From contig NZ_VLLA01000009.1 of NCBI RefSeq assembly GCF_007830635.1, forward strand, positions 186,001-250,000: a stretch of DNA of 64,000 bases, written 5' to 3'. The DNA is from Bradyrhizobium huanghuaihaiense. GTDB taxonomy: Bacteria; Pseudomonadota; Alphaproteobacteria; Rhizobiales; Xanthobacteraceae. The notes below the pieces were generated by a model that was given only the letters and a program-made list of their open reading frames with translations, did no database searches and was not told the origin of the DNA. Shown piece by piece: positions 50,987 through 59,987 of this stretch (within the stretch, counting starts at the first letter, position 1; the number at the start of each line of letters is the position of its first letter). The position numbers and the translations under genes were made by a program.

Positions 50987-52595
50987 AAAGCTCATCCTCG
51001 CCCATTTCTGGCTCGCCTTTGCGGTGTTCGGCATCGCGCTGACGCTCGGCGCCTGGCAGATGTTCATCCGCAGTCCGATCGGCACTTGGCTGTCCAACCC
51101 AGAGCTCTATTACCGCTCGCTGACCGCGCACGGCACGGTGATGGGCTATGTCTTCCCGACGCTGGTGGCGATGGGCTTTGGCTATGCCATCAGCGAGTCC
51201 GCGCTGGAGCAGCGCCTGGTCGGCGTGCGCTGGGCCTGGACCGGCTTCTGGCTGATCGTCATCGGCAGCGTCATGGCGGTGATTCCGGTCGCGTTGGGGC
51301 GCGCTTCGGTGCTCTACACCTTCTATCCGCCGCTGATCGGCAACGTGTTCTACTATCTCGGCGTCGTGCTGGTCGTGGTCGGCTCCTGGATCTGGGTCGC
51401 GCTGATGTCAATCAATTTGCGCGTCTGGCGCAAGGCCCATCCCGGCGCGCCGGTGCCGCTCGCGATGTTCGCCAATGTCGCGGGTGCTTACCTCTGGGCC
51501 TGGACCGCCGTTGGCGCCGCGCTCGAGCTGCTGCTTCAAATCATTCCCGTCGCGGCGGGACTGAAGGCCACGATCGACGCTGGCCTCGCCCGCGTCTTTT
51601 TCTCCTGGACGCTGCACGCCATCGTCTATTTCTGGCTGATGCCGACCTACATCGCCTACTACACCATCGTGCCGCGGGCGATCGGCGGCCGCGTCTATTC
51701 CGACAGCATGGCGCGGATCTCCTTCATCCTGTTCCTGGTGGTGGCGATGCCGATCGGCATGCACCACACCTTTGCCGATCCGATGGTCGGCGCCGGCTTC
51801 AAGTTCATCCATTCGGCGTTCACCGCACTGGTCGCGCTGCCGACGCTGCTGACGGTGTTCACGATCTGCGCCTCGGTCGAGATCGCGGCGCGGTTGCGTG
51901 GCGGTCGCGGGATGTTCGGCTGGATCAGGGCCCTGCCCTGGGACAATCCGATGATGCTGGCGCTGGCCTTCTCCTTCGTCATGCTCGGCTTCGGCGGCGC
52001 CGGCGGACTCATCAACATGAGCTATCAGCTCGATGCGTCGATCCACAACACGCAGTGGATCACCGGCCATTTTCACCTGATCTTCGGCGGCGCCATCGTG
52101 ATCATGTATTTCGCGATCGCCTATGATCTGTGGCCGCATCTGACCGGGCGCGAGCTCATCGACCTCCGCCTGATCCGCACCCAGCTCTGGCTGTGGTTCA
52201 TCGGCATGATCGTCACCACGTTCCCGTGGCACTGGGTCGGCATCCTCGGCATGCCGCGCCGCATGGCCTATTTCGACTTCGGCGATCCCGCGATCGCGCC
52301 GCAGGCGCTCTCGGTCACCTTCTCCGCAATCGGCGGCTTCATCCTGCTGGCCTCGGGCATCCTGTTCCTGGTCATCCTCGCCCGCGGCATGCGCGCACCT
52401 CAGGCGGAGGCCGGACCCTATCGCTTTGCGCTGGCCGTGCACCAGCCCGCGACCGTGCCGATCGCGCTCAACACCCACGCGCTCTGGGTGGCGCTGATGA
52501 TCGCGCTGACCCTCACCAATTACGGCTACCCGATCCTGACGCTGGCGATGACCGAGGGCACGTCGGTGCCGGCCGTCTATGTGGGAGCGCAGTGA
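50973..52595 (+). CDS. Cytochrome c oxidase subunit I, B family (ba3 type)
   Basis: Haem-copper oxidase core of 540 residues with 12-13 membrane segments. Ligands can be placed: His53 (AHGTVMGY, low-spin haem), His215 with Tyr219 (HAIVY, CuB and cross-linked Tyr), His264-His265 (GMHHTF, CuB), His366 (high-spin haem) and His368 (low-spin haem) in GHFHLIFGG. The HAIVYFWL motif and absence of A-family D-channel motifs place it in the B family, known for work at low oxygen. The stop touches the next gene (TGATG). Confidence 0.95.
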   Translation: MLVNRKLILAHFWLAFAVFGIALTLGAWQMFIRSPIGTWLSNPELYYRSLTAHGTVMGYVFPTLVAMGFGYAISESALEQRLVGVRWAWTGFWLIVIGSVMAVIPVALGRASVLYTFYPPLIGNVFYYLGVVLVVVGSWIWVALMSINLRVWRKAHPGAPVPLAMFANVAGAYLWAWTAVGAALELLLQIIPVAAGLKATIDAGLARVFFSWTLHAIVYFWLMPTYIAYYTIVPRAIGGRVYSDSMARISFILFLVVAMPIGMHHTFADPMVGAGFKFIHSAFTALVALPTLLTVFTICASVEIAARLRGGRGMFGWIRALPWDNPMMLALAFSFVMLGFGGAGGLINMSYQLDASIHNTQWITGHFHLIFGGAIVIMYFAIAYDLWPHLTGRELIDLRLIRTQLWLWFIGMIVTTFPWHWVGILGMPRRMAYFDFGDPAIAPQALSVTFSAIGGFILLASGILFLVILARGMRAPQAEAGPYRFALAVHQPATVPIALNTHALWVALMIALTLTNYGYPILTLAMTEGTSVPAVYVGAQ

Positions 52596-53410
52596 TGAGC
52601 GCGCGCGACCTCTTCACCTTCAGCAATCCGCATTTCACACGCGGCGTCGGCATCACCGCTGCGATTCTGATCGTGACCGCGATTGTGGGCTTCATCGTGC
52701 TGCCCTTCGCCCAGCCCTGGGTCCAGTTCGCCAATGTCTGGGACGCGATCTGCAGCGCCGCCGGCGTGCCGCAGCGCGCGCCGGTCGTTGCGGCACCTGG
52801 ACACGAGAAACGCCTGTCCGAGGTCGTGCTCACGTCGAACACGCTGGCCCGTCCGAGCCAGGAGGCGATCGGCCGCGGCGCCACGCTGGCGCAGCGCTGC
52901 GCGATCTGCCACGGCCCGACCGGCATCAGCCGCGCGGATTCACCGAACCTCGCCGGCCAATATGCGGCCGTGATCTACAAGGAGCTGCACGATTTCCGCT
53001 CCGGCGCACGCACCAATGCCGTGATGTCGCCGTTCGCCGTCAATCTGACCGATCAGGAGATCGCCGATCTCTCGCTCTACTACGCCTACCTGCCGCGGCT
53101 GCCCGCGTATCACCCGACGCCGCAGCTTCCCAAACCCAACATCGTTATCTACGGCGCGCCGATGCGCGGGATCGCGCCCTGCGGCTCATGTCACGGCAGC
53201 CTCGACAACAAGACCGGCAGCCCGTGGCTGGAAGGCCAGTCCGAGGCCTATATGAAGGCGCAGCTCCAGGCCTTCGCCTCCGGCGAGCGCCGCAACGACA
53301 TCAGCCAGCAGATGCGCAACATCGCGCGCGCGATGACGCCGCAGGAGATCGAGCAGGCCGCGGCGTATTACGCCTCGCAGCCGCCTGATGTGGTGAAGGC
53401 GGTGGATTGA
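52595..53410 (+). CDS. Membrane-anchored di-haem cytochrome c
   Basis: Protein of 271 residues with an N-terminal anchor (VGITAAILIVTAIVGFIVLP) and two haem c sites, CAICH and CGSCH. They sit in class I domains with NLAGQYAAVIYKELHDFRSGAR and WLEGQSEAYMKAQLQAFASGER. It is the last gene of the oxidase operon and probably feeds electrons to CuA. Family-1 repeat copy B begins 9 bp downstream. Confidence 0.9.
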   Translation: MSARDLFTFSNPHFTRGVGITAAILIVTAIVGFIVLPFAQPWVQFANVWDAICSAAGVPQRAPVVAAPGHEKRLSEVVLTSNTLARPSQEAIGRGATLAQRCAICHGPTGISRADSPNLAGQYAAVIYKELHDFRSGARTNAVMSPFAVNLTDQEIADLSLYYAYLPRLPAYHPTPQLPKPNIVIYGAPMRGIAPCGSCHGSLDNKTGSPWLEGQSEAYMKAQLQAFASGERRNDISQQMRNIARAMTPQEIEQAAAYYASQPPDVVKAVD

Positions 53411-53418
53411 GGATGGCT

Positions 53419-53560
53419 CTCGTGCCCCGGACGCAGCGCAGCGCTCCTTCAGCGGTGCGCTGCAGAGCCGGGGCCCATCTATCGAGTGAGGAGTCTCTGG
53501 CTATGGGTCCCGGCTCTGCGCAGCAACGCTAAGGGCGTTGCAGCGCGTCCGGGACACGAG
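53419..53560. repeat. Dispersed palindromic repeat, family 1, copy B
   Basis: Inverted relative to copy A at 8178-8320. The first ~60 bp (from CTCGTGCCCCGGACGC to GCCGGGGCCCAT) match copy A's reverse complement without a visible difference. The middle diverges and the far end matches again (GGTCCCGGCTCTGCG, GTCCGGGACACGAG). It lies between convergent genes. Confidence 0.88.
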
Positions 53561-53580
53561 AGCGTGCCCGATCGTAAAGA

Positions 53581-54063
53581 CTACGTCGACGCCAGCTTCG
53601 GCCGCCCGTAGATCACATCCGCCCGTTTCTCGAACGCGGCCGAGAACCGCGCGAAGGCGGCGTCGAACATCGAGCCCATCAGCATCGCCAGCATGCGGCT
53701 CCTGAACTCGTAGGCGAGGAAGAAACCGACGTCGCAGACGCCCTCACCCCCCTCTTGGCCTTTGGGCTCGAACGTCCAGCGATTTTCGAGCTTACTGAAC
53801 GGACCTTGCAGATATTCGACGAGGATTTTCAAATTGCCGCGGTCGAGCGTCACGCGGCTGGTGAAGGATTCCTTGACCAGCTTGAACGACACCGTCATGT
53901 CCGCGACCAGCACCTCGGTGCCATCGGGCTTCACCATGCGCTGACGCACCTTCAGTGCGCTGCACAGCGGCACGAACTCCGGGTAGCGCTCGACGTCGGC
54001 GACCAGATCAAACATCTCGGATGCGCTGTGATTGACACGGCGCTTGCTCGAAAATTTGGGCAT
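53581..54063 (-). CDS. RatA/COQ10-like START-domain protein
   Basis: Protein of 160 residues with the polyketide-cyclase/COQ10 pattern: MPKFSSKRRVNHSASEMFDLVADVERYPEFVPLCSALKV, then VADMTVSFKLVKESFTSRV and a C-terminal FARFSAAFEKRADVIYG. Relatives are the ubiquinone-binding Coq10 and E. coli RatA. A role with coenzyme Q is the likelier reading in a respiring alphaproteobacterium, but it is unproven. It follows lipA by 6 bp. Confidence 0.88.
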   Translation of the reverse strand: MPKFSSKRRVNHSASEMFDLVADVERYPEFVPLCSALKVRQRMVKPDGTEVLVADMTVSFKLVKESFTSRVTLDRGNLKILVEYLQGPFSKLENRWTFEPKGQEGGEGVCDVGFFLAYEFRSRMLAMLMGSMFDAAFARFSAAFEKRADVIYGRPKLAST

Positions 54064-54069
54064 ATCGGT

Positions 54070-55026
54070 TCAGCGGGCGCTAGCTGCCCGCGCGGCCTTC
54101 AGTCTCGCAAAATCCTCGCCGGCATGATGCGAGGAACGGGTGAGCGGGCTCGCCGACACCATCAGGAAGCCCTTGGTGTAGGCGATCTTCTCATAGGACG
54201 AAAACTCGTCCGGCGGCACATAACGCATCACCGCGTGATGCTTGCGGGTCGGCTGCAGATATTGCCCGATCGTCAGGAAGTCGACGTCGGCCGAGCGCAG
54301 ATCGTCCATCACCTGCTGCACCTCGTGGCGCTCCTCGCCGAGGCCGACCATGATGCCGGACTTGGTGAAGATGGTGGGATCGAGCTCCTTGACCCGCTGC
54401 AACAGGCGGATCGAATGGAAGTAGCGCGCGCCGGGCCGCACCGTGAGATAGCGCGACGGCACGGTTTCGAGATTGTGGTTGAACACGTCGGGCCGCGCCG
54501 CGACCACCACCTCCAGCGCACCTTCCTTGCGCAGGAAGTCGGGCGTCAGGATCTCGATCGTGGTCGAGGGGCACGCGGCGCGGATGGCGCCGATGGTCTG
54601 GGCAAAATGCTCGGCGCCGCCGTCAGTGAGGTCGTCACGGTCGACCGAGGTGATGACGACGTGGGCGAGACCCAGCTTGGCGACGGCCTCCGCGACGTTC
54701 TGCGGCTCGGCCGCATCCAGCGCGTTGGGCAAGCCGGTCTTGACGTTGCAGAAGGCGCAGGCCCGGGTGCAGGTGTCACCCATGATCATGAAGGTCGCGT
54801 GCTTCTTGTCCCAGCACTCGCCGATGTTCGGGCAGCCCGCCTCCTCGCACACCGTGTGCAGGCCGTTGGCGCGCACGATATTGCGGGTGTCGGCATAGCC
54901 GCGGGTATTGGGCGCGCGTACGCGGATCCAGTCCGGCTTCGGCGGCGAAGCGGAATCAGGACGATTCACCTTTTCAGGGTGGCGCGGGCGCAGCGGGTTC
55001 GAGATGGTATCGACAATAACGACCAT
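54070..55026 (-). CDS. lipA: Lipoyl synthase
   Basis: Radical SAM enzyme of 318 residues that inserts two sulfurs into octanoyl groups. The auxiliary cluster motif CEEAGCPNIGEC and the radical SAM motif CTRACAFC are both present, and the C-terminal RSSHHAGEDF supplies the conserved R-S-S-[HY] ligand. It heads lipA-ratA and is divergent from the DNA glycosylase gene. Confidence 0.97.
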   Translation of the reverse strand: MVVIVDTISNPLRPRHPEKVNRPDSASPPKPDWIRVRAPNTRGYADTRNIVRANGLHTVCEEAGCPNIGECWDKKHATFMIMGDTCTRACAFCNVKTGLPNALDAAEPQNVAEAVAKLGLAHVVITSVDRDDLTDGGAEHFAQTIGAIRAACPSTTIEILTPDFLRKEGALEVVVAARPDVFNHNLETVPSRYLTVRPGARYFHSIRLLQRVKELDPTIFTKSGIMVGLGEERHEVQQVMDDLRSADVDFLTIGQYLQPTRKHHAVMRYVPPDEFSSYEKIAYTKGFLMVSASPLTRSSHHAGEDFARLKAARAASAR

Positions 55027-55156
55027 GGGGTATCCGGTCTGTTCAGGTCCTACCTAGTCGGTCTGGCCCGGCATCGCAACCCGGCTCGCACCACCTCAGG
55101 GAACATGGCAGATATGGGCAATATCCTGCTCTGTTCTCAGGCGATTCTCACCTCGA

Positions 55157-55759
55157 ATGGCTCCAGTCTCGAAACCTTCCACACCTCGGCTTGGCAAGGC
55201 CCTGAAGCGTGCCTTTTTCGCGCGCAACGTCCGCGAGGTCGCCCACGACCTGATCGGTGCGACCATGCTGGTCGACGGCGTCGGCGGGATCATTGTCGAG
55301 GTCGAGGCCTATCATCATACCGAGCCGGCAGCGCACTCCTACAACGGCCCGACGCCGCGGAACCAGGTGATGTTCGGCGCGCCCGGCTATGCCTATGTCT
55401 ACCGCTCCTACGGCATCCACTGGTGCGTGAACTTCGTCTGCGAGGAGGAAGGCTCGGCCAGCGCCGTCCTGATCCGCGCACTGGAGCCGACACATGGCTT
55501 GGCTGCGATGCGCCGCCGTCGCCATCTCCAGGATCTACACGCGCTGTGCTCGGGCCCGGGCAAGCTGACCGAGGCGCTCGGCATCACCATCGCGCACAAC
55601 ACGCTGCCCTTGGACCGGCCGCCAATCGCGCTGCACGCGCGCACCGAGGAGATGGAAGTCGCAACCGGCATCCGGATCGGCATCACCAAGGCCGTCGAGC
55701 TGCCCTGGCGCTATGGCGTCAGGGGCTCGAAGTTTTTGAGCAAGCCGTTTCCCCGCTGA
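55157..55759 (+). CDS. 3-methyladenine DNA glycosylase (AAG/MPG family)
   Basis: Base-excision repair enzyme of 200 residues. Family features: AHDLIGATMLV, IIVEVEAYHHTEPAAHSYNGPTPRNQVMFG (catalytic Glu in EVEAY), YVYRSYGIHWCVNFVCEEE, SAVLIRALEPTHG and CSGPGKLTEALGI. It stands alone, and a palindromic repeat begins 3 bp after the stop. Confidence 0.95.
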   Translation: MAPVSKPSTPRLGKALKRAFFARNVREVAHDLIGATMLVDGVGGIIVEVEAYHHTEPAAHSYNGPTPRNQVMFGAPGYAYVYRSYGIHWCVNFVCEEEGSASAVLIRALEPTHGLAAMRRRRHLQDLHALCSGPGKLTEALGITIAHNTLPLDRPPIALHARTEEMEVATGIRIGITKAVELPWRYGVRGSKFLSKPFPR

Positions 55760-55761
55760 TG

Positions 55762-55883
55762 GTCATTCCGGGGCGGCTCGAAGAGCCGAACTACGGCGCG
55801 CAATTGCGCGCCTGAGAATCTCGAGATTCCCCGGTGCGCAATTGCGCACCTGAGGTCTGGTCCTTCGGACATCCCGGAATGAC
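55762..55883. repeat. Palindromic repeat, family 4
   Basis: Outer inverted arms GTCATTCCGGG (55762-55772) and CCCGGAATGAC (55873-55883) enclose three perfect palindromes: GGCGCGCAATTGCGCGCC (55795-55812), GAATCTCGAGATTC (55816-55829) and GGTGCGCAATTGCGCACC (55833-55850). It lies between the convergent mpg and valS genes. The GCGCAATTGCGC core is one I associate with Bradyrhizobium repeats. Confidence 0.88.
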
Positions 55884-55890
55884 GGACGTC

Positions 55891-58767
55891 TCACGACGCC
55901 TGCTTCAGCCGCTCCAGCGCCTCCAGCAGCTTGGCCTTGCGGGCCAGCGCCGCCTCGCGCTTCTCGCGCTCCTCCTCGACGACCTCCTCGGCCGCGTTGG
56001 CGACGAACTTTTCGTTCGCCAGCTTGGATTCGGCGCGCTTGATGTCGGCGTCGGCCTTGCCGATCTCCTTGTCGAGACGCGTGCGCTCGGCGGCGACGTC
56101 GATCACGCCCTTCAGCGGCAGCGCAGCCACTTCGCCGCGCACAAGCAGCTGAACGGCACCGTCAGGTGCACGGTCGGCGAAGGAGATGTCGGACAGCCGC
56201 GCCATGCGCTTGATGACGTCGGTCCAGCGCGGCGCGCGCTCCTTCGTTTCAGTCGAGGCGCCCGCGAGCACCAGCGCCGTCAGCGTCGCCGGCGCGATGT
56301 TCATCTCTGCGCGCACGGAGCGGATTTGCGTCACCAGGTCGATGACCCAGCCGATCTCGGCTTCCGCCTTGGGATCGGTGAAGTCGGCATGGTCGAAGAT
56401 CGGTAAGACCAGGGCCGGCGAGATCAGCGGATCGGTCGGGCCGGCCGCCGCGGCGAGCATCGCGAGTTGCTCCGGCGTAGGCTCAGCCGGCTTCAGCGGC
56501 CACGGCGCCAGCGCGAGCAGACCGTCGCGCTTGGCCGTCACCTCCCACAGCTCTTCGGTGATGAAGGGCATGAAGGGATGCAGCAGCTTCAGGATCTCGT
56601 CGCGCGCCCAGGCCACCATGGCGCGGGTTTCGTCCTTGGCGGGGCTGTCCGGGCCGAGCAGCACGGGCTTGGCGAGCTCGACATACCAGTCGCAATAGAC
56701 GTTCCAGACGAAGCGGTAGATCGCACCGGCGGCATCGTTGAAGCGATAGGCCTCGATCGCCTCGGTCACCTCGCGCGTGGTGTGCGCGCTCTCATGCGCG
56801 ATCCAGCGGTTCAGCGTCTCCTTCGCCTTGGCCGGCTCGAAGCCGTCGGGCACGGCGCAATGGTTCATCTCGGCAAAGCGGGACGCATTCCAGAGCTTGG
56901 TCGCGAAGTTGCGGTAGCCCTCGACGCGGCTGGTTGCGAGCTTGATGTCGCGTCCCTGCGCCGCCATCGCGGCCAGCGTGAAGCGCAGCGCGTCCGCGCC
57001 ATATTCGTCGATCAGGTTGAGCGGATCGATGACGTTGCCCTTCGACTTCGACATCTTAGCGCCCTTCTCGTCGCGGACGAGGGCGTGGATGTAGATCGTC
57101 GAGAACGGGATCTCCTTCATGAAGTGCATGCCCATCATCATCATGCGGGCAACCCAGAAGAAGATGATGTCGAAGCCGGTGACCAGCGCATTGGTCGGGT
57201 AATAGCGCTGCACCTCGGGCGTATCGTCGGGCCAGCCGAGCGTCGAGAACGGCCACAGCGCCGAGGAGAACCAGGTGTCGAGCACGTCCTCGTCACGCGT
57301 GATGAAGCCTTCGCGCTTGTTGCGATCGAGCGCCATCTCGCGGCCCTGCTCGACCGTGATGACCTCCTGCTCGACGTAATAGCCGAGCGCGTGGCTGATC
57401 GCCTCTTCCTCGGTCTCGGCGACGAACACCTTGCCGTCGGGCCCATACCAGGCCGGGATCTGATGGCCCCACCACAGCTGGCGCGAGATGCACCAGGGCT
57501 GGATGTTCTCCATCCACTCGAAATAGGTCTTCTCCCAGTTCTTCGGCACGAAGGTCGTTTCGCCCGAGCGCACCGCCGCGATCGCCGGCTTTGCCAGCGT
57601 CTTCGCGTCGACATACCACTGGTCGGTCAGGTACGGCTCGATCACGCTGTTGGAGCGGTCGCCGTGGGGCACCATGTGGGTGTGCGGCTCGATCCGCTCG
57701 ACGAAGCCGAACGACTCCAAACGCTCGACAATGCGCTTGCGCGCCGCGAAGCGATCGACCTTGTTGAACTCCTCGGCGAATTGCGCGGCGCCTTCCGGCA
57801 GGTCGCGCAGGTAATCCTCGTTGTCGAGGAGATCGAGGCAGCCTTCCTTGTCGAGCACGCTGATGCGGCGCAGGCCGTGGCGATTGCCGACCTCGAAATC
57901 GTTGAAGTCGTGCGCCGGCGTCACCTTGACCGCGCCCGAGCCCTTCTCGGGATCGGAGTATTCGTCGGCGACGATTTTGATCTTGCGGCCGACCAGCGGC
58001 AGGATCACGTTCTTGCCGATCAGCTTCTGGTAGCGCTCGTCCTCCGGGTGTACGGCAACGCCGGTGTCGCCGAGCATCGTCTCAGGACGCGTGGTGGCGA
58101 CCACGATGAAGGTCGTGGGATCCTCGGGGCTGAAGGACTTGCCCTCGATCGGATAGCGCAGATACCAGAGGCTGCCCTTGACCTCGGTCTGCTGCACTTC
58201 GAGATCGGAGATCGCGGTCAGGAGCTTGGTGTCCCAGTTCACCAGCCGCTTGTCCTTGTAGATCAGGCCCTCGCGGTGCAGCTCGACGAACACCTTGACG
58301 ACCGCCTTGGACAGGCCCTCGTCCATGGTGAAGCGCTCGCGCGACCAGTCACAGGACGCGCCGAGCCGCTTGAGCTGGTTGATGATGGTGTCGCCGCTCT
58401 CGGCCTTCCACTGCCAGACCCGTTCCAGAAACTTCTCGCGGCCCATCTCGCGGCGGCCGGGCTGCTGGCGCTCCATCAGCTGCCGCTCGACCACCATCTG
58501 GGTGGCGATGCCGGCATGGTCGGTGCCGGGCTGCCACAGCACGTCGCGGCCGCGCATGCGCTCGAACCGGCACAGGATGTCCTGGAGCGTGTTGTTGAGG
58601 GCGTGGCCCATGTGCAGCGAGCCCGTCACGTTCGGCGGCGGGATCACGATGGTGAAGGGCACCGCGTCGCGGCGGTCGGGACGGCCGGCCTTGAAGGCAA
58701 GGCTGTCCTCCCAAACGACGGACATGCGGGCTTCGATATCGGCGGGCTGGTAATTTTTCTCGATCAT
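55891..58767 (-). CDS. valS: Valyl-tRNA synthetase
   Basis: Class I aminoacyl-tRNA synthetase of 958 residues. The HIGH-type motif is PPPNVTGSLHMGHALNNTLQD and the KMSKS loop is GAKMSKSKGNVIDP. The editing domain lies between (TTRPETMLGDTGVAVHPEDERY). The C-terminal coiled-coil arm (RTRLDKEIGKADADIKRAESKL) is complete. Standing order: valS, then popZ upstream on the same strand. Confidence 0.98.
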   Translation of the reverse strand: MIEKNYQPADIEARMSVVWEDSLAFKAGRPDRRDAVPFTIVIPPPNVTGSLHMGHALNNTLQDILCRFERMRGRDVLWQPGTDHAGIATQMVVERQLMERQQPGRREMGREKFLERVWQWKAESGDTIINQLKRLGASCDWSRERFTMDEGLSKAVVKVFVELHREGLIYKDKRLVNWDTKLLTAISDLEVQQTEVKGSLWYLRYPIEGKSFSPEDPTTFIVVATTRPETMLGDTGVAVHPEDERYQKLIGKNVILPLVGRKIKIVADEYSDPEKGSGAVKVTPAHDFNDFEVGNRHGLRRISVLDKEGCLDLLDNEDYLRDLPEGAAQFAEEFNKVDRFAARKRIVERLESFGFVERIEPHTHMVPHGDRSNSVIEPYLTDQWYVDAKTLAKPAIAAVRSGETTFVPKNWEKTYFEWMENIQPWCISRQLWWGHQIPAWYGPDGKVFVAETEEEAISHALGYYVEQEVITVEQGREMALDRNKREGFITRDEDVLDTWFSSALWPFSTLGWPDDTPEVQRYYPTNALVTGFDIIFFWVARMMMMGMHFMKEIPFSTIYIHALVRDEKGAKMSKSKGNVIDPLNLIDEYGADALRFTLAAMAAQGRDIKLATSRVEGYRNFATKLWNASRFAEMNHCAVPDGFEPAKAKETLNRWIAHESAHTTREVTEAIEAYRFNDAAGAIYRFVWNVYCDWYVELAKPVLLGPDSPAKDETRAMVAWARDEILKLLHPFMPFITEELWEVTAKRDGLLALAPWPLKPAEPTPEQLAMLAAAAGPTDPLISPALVLPIFDHADFTDPKAEAEIGWVIDLVTQIRSVRAEMNIAPATLTALVLAGASTETKERAPRWTDVIKRMARLSDISFADRAPDGAVQLLVRGEVAALPLKGVIDVAAERTRLDKEIGKADADIKRAESKLANEKFVANAAEEVVEEEREKREAALARKAKLLEALERLKQAS

Positions 58768-58907
58768 GGGGCTGCTAGAAAGCCGCGCGCGGGGGCCAAG
58801 TCAACGAAAAGGTCAGCGGAAAGCGAGGCGGCAACAGCGCTTTCTGGCCCGGTCCGGAGCCGAATATGACCTGTAAGCCGGGCTTTATGAGGGCCCTGCG
58901 GCCGGCT

Positions 58908-59684
58908 TTACCTGCCGCCGCGCGAGACACGCTCGATTTCGGCCTTCACGATGCGTTCAACCAGGCCCGGCAGGTTGTCGTCGAGCCAGGACTTCAGCAT
59001 CGGACGCAGCATCTCCTTGACCAGATCCTCCAGCGTCCGCGCATTGCTGCTGAGGACCGTATGGGCCAGGGAGTTGAAGGCGGATTCGACTGCGGAGACG
59101 GTCGATTGCGCCAGGATCGGCTGTTGCGGCGGCAGCGGCGGTGCATCGAAGTCCACCGGCGCGTAGGACGGCGGAGGTGCCGGACGCGGCGGCGGCGATT
59201 CGGCGAATTCGAGATCGTCGCGCGGCTCGACCTTGCGGAAGCTTGGCGGAGGCGGTGTCGGCGCCGGGTCCATCGCCATTTCGTCGGTCAATTCGAGCAC
59301 GTCGGGTTCAGGCTCAGGCTCAGGCTCAGGCTCCGGAGCACGGACCTCGGGCGCAGGCGTGGCCGCGTCGAGCCCGGCCAGCAGCGCGTCGATATCGTCC
59401 TGGCTGTTCGGTCCGGCATCCGCAGCGGGCGCGGGCGGCGGCGGCGCGGGAGCCGGCTTTGGGGCCGACGGCGGTGCGGGCTTTTCGGCGGCAGGTTTGG
59501 GCGGAGCGACCTTGGATGGCGGAATGTCGTTCATCGGCTTCGGCGGCGCGGCGGGCGTCGCAGCCTTCTCGGGCTTCGCAGCTTCAGCCGGCGGCGGCTT
59601 GGCCTCGTCGTCGGCAATGATGCGCCGGATCGAGGCCAGAATCTCCTCCATGGAGGGTTCTGTGACCTTTGCAGGCTGCGTCAT
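58908..59684 (-). CDS. popZ: PopZ-like polar organizing protein (DUF2497)
   Basis: Polar scaffold of alphaproteobacteria that anchors the chromosome origin, about 258 residues. The N-terminal helix EPSMEEILASIRRIIADDE and the C-terminal module (LEDLVKEMLRPMLKSWLDDNLPGLVERIVKAEIERV) are the conserved parts. The middle ~150 residues are Pro/Ala/Glu-rich and disordered, including an EPEPEPEPEP run. ATG 59684 gives the family start; the frame opens at 59696. Confidence 0.92.
   Translation of the reverse strand: MTQPAKVTEPSMEEILASIRRIIADDEAKPPPAEAAKPEKAATPAAPPKPMNDIPPSKVAPPKPAAEKPAPPSAPKPAPAPPPPAPAADAGPNSQDDIDALLAGLDAATPAPEVRAPEPEPEPEPEPDVLELTDEMAMDPAPTPPPPSFRKVEPRDDLEFAESPPPRPAPPPSYAPVDFDAPPLPPQQPILAQSTVSAVESAFNSLAHTVLSSNARTLEDLVKEMLRPMLKSWLDDNLPGLVERIVKAEIERVSRGGR
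59305..59334. repeat. Hexanucleotide tandem repeat inside popZ
   Basis: Five consecutive six-base units (GGTTCA, GGCTCA three times, GGCTCC) encode the Glu-Pro run of PopZ. In-frame copy-number change would lengthen or shorten the acidic linker without a frameshift. Confidence 0.8.
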
Positions 59685-59987
59685 CTCCGACTCCACATCA
59701 TCAACGCCCTCGCATGCGTTGTTTTACACCAAGCACGACAGGATTGGCCGGTTCCGCAACGAGCGCCCCGACATTTTCGCCGCGGCAGCCCGACTTGTCC
59801 CCAGATCACGGCTCAACGTGCGGCGGCGTGCCCTGCCCTCGGCACTCGAGCTCTACGCATACGACATCGGTTGCGGAGCGAATCGATCCGCATCTTCTTG
59901 GCAAGGCTATGTCAGGGATTTTGATGATTGCAAGCAAAGCACCGGTCGGCCGCAATTGTTCGCGAGGCCGACCGGATGACTACGGGA
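59685..59987. other. Intergenic region between tolC and popZ
   Basis: About 300 bp with no supported gene. CAACGC (59702-59707) and GCGTTG (59716-59721) form a short inverted repeat just upstream of popZ, followed on the plus strand by TTTT. The region probably holds the popZ promoter and the 3' end of the tolC transcript. Confidence 0.5.
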
